A stretch of DNA of 6,033 nt from an uncultured Clostridia bacterium. Its GTDB lineage: Bacteria > Bacillota > Clostridia > Christensenellales > UBA1242. Numbering within the stretch: the first letter of the stretch is position 1; each line of letters begins with the position of its first letter. Both the position numbers and the translations under genes were made by a program. Shown one piece after another: positions 6,019-6,033 of the stretch. The notes below the pieces were generated by a model. It did not search any database, was not told the origin of the DNA, and saw only the letters and a list, made by a program, of their open reading frames with translations. The stretch is from assembly GCA_944349915.1 (NCBI GenBank), contig CALVNU010000054.1, positions 1-6,033 on the forward strand. The letters are read 5' to 3'.

Positions 6019-6033
6019 AACTTGCTTCAAGTT
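6019..6033 (+). repeat. Hairpin at the window edge, possibly truncated
   Basis: AACTTG (6019-6024) and CAAGTT (6028-6033) are perfect 6-bp arms with a CTT loop, and the pairing may continue past the window. It lies in the presumed leader downstream of the predicted promoter. It could be a leader structure, a terminator stem or chance; the sequence that would decide is missing. Confidence 0.35.

Noticed and set aside
1..6033. Mobile element, CRISPR array, defence system, tRNA or rRNA
   Set aside because: No transposase or integrase motifs, no regularly spaced direct repeats and no tRNA-like folds were seen. The window is almost fully occupied by housekeeping genes.

Overview
The window looks like chromosomal housekeeping DNA from a low-GC Gram-positive bacterium, most likely an uncultured member of the Clostridia. 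The evidence is the AT-rich third codon positions, the strong AGGAGG-type ribosome binding sites, and a gene order (DUF2953 / ytfJ / D,D-carboxypeptidase / rluB / HI0933-family flavoprotein / plsC / S1 protein) that recalls conserved Clostridia clusters. The assignment to class level is inference; no rRNA or other taxonomic marker is present.

Layout: all seven complete genes lie on the + strand and cover almost the whole window. Positions 2-55 appear to be the last codons of an upstream gene. Then come a DUF2953 membrane protein (64-645), a YtfJ/GerW sporulation-type protein (642-1064), a serine-type D-Ala-D-Ala carboxypeptidase (1061-2203), an RluB-type 23S rRNA pseudouridine synthase (2208-2918) and an HI0933-family FAD protein with a GTG start (2915-4120). 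These five genes overlap by 4 bases or are separated by 4 bases, so they are almost certainly one transcript with translational coupling. After a 57-base gap with a strong ribosome binding site comes a PlsC-type 1-acylglycerol-3-phosphate acyltransferase (4178-4786), and then a four-repeat S1 RNA-binding protein resembling ribosomal protein bS1 (best start 4817, end 5944).

The set combines envelope biology (carboxypeptidase, acyltransferase, DUF2953), spore biology (YtfJ) and translation (RluB, S1). Compared with the order I recall from many Clostridia, spmA/spmB, cmk and ispH are missing from their usual places, so this looks like a compacted version of the cluster.

The last 89 bases are non-coding. 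They hold a plausible rightward sigma-A promoter (TTGCAT, 17 bases, TGC-TAGTAT) whose -35 and -10 boxes are embedded in a 9-bp perfect inverted repeat, and a short hairpin cut by the window edge. They probably control the next gene outside the window. I see no intrinsic terminator after the S1 gene. I found no mobile element, CRISPR array, tRNA, rRNA or strong candidate for a new system; the promoter/dyad at the right edge is the most unusual element.
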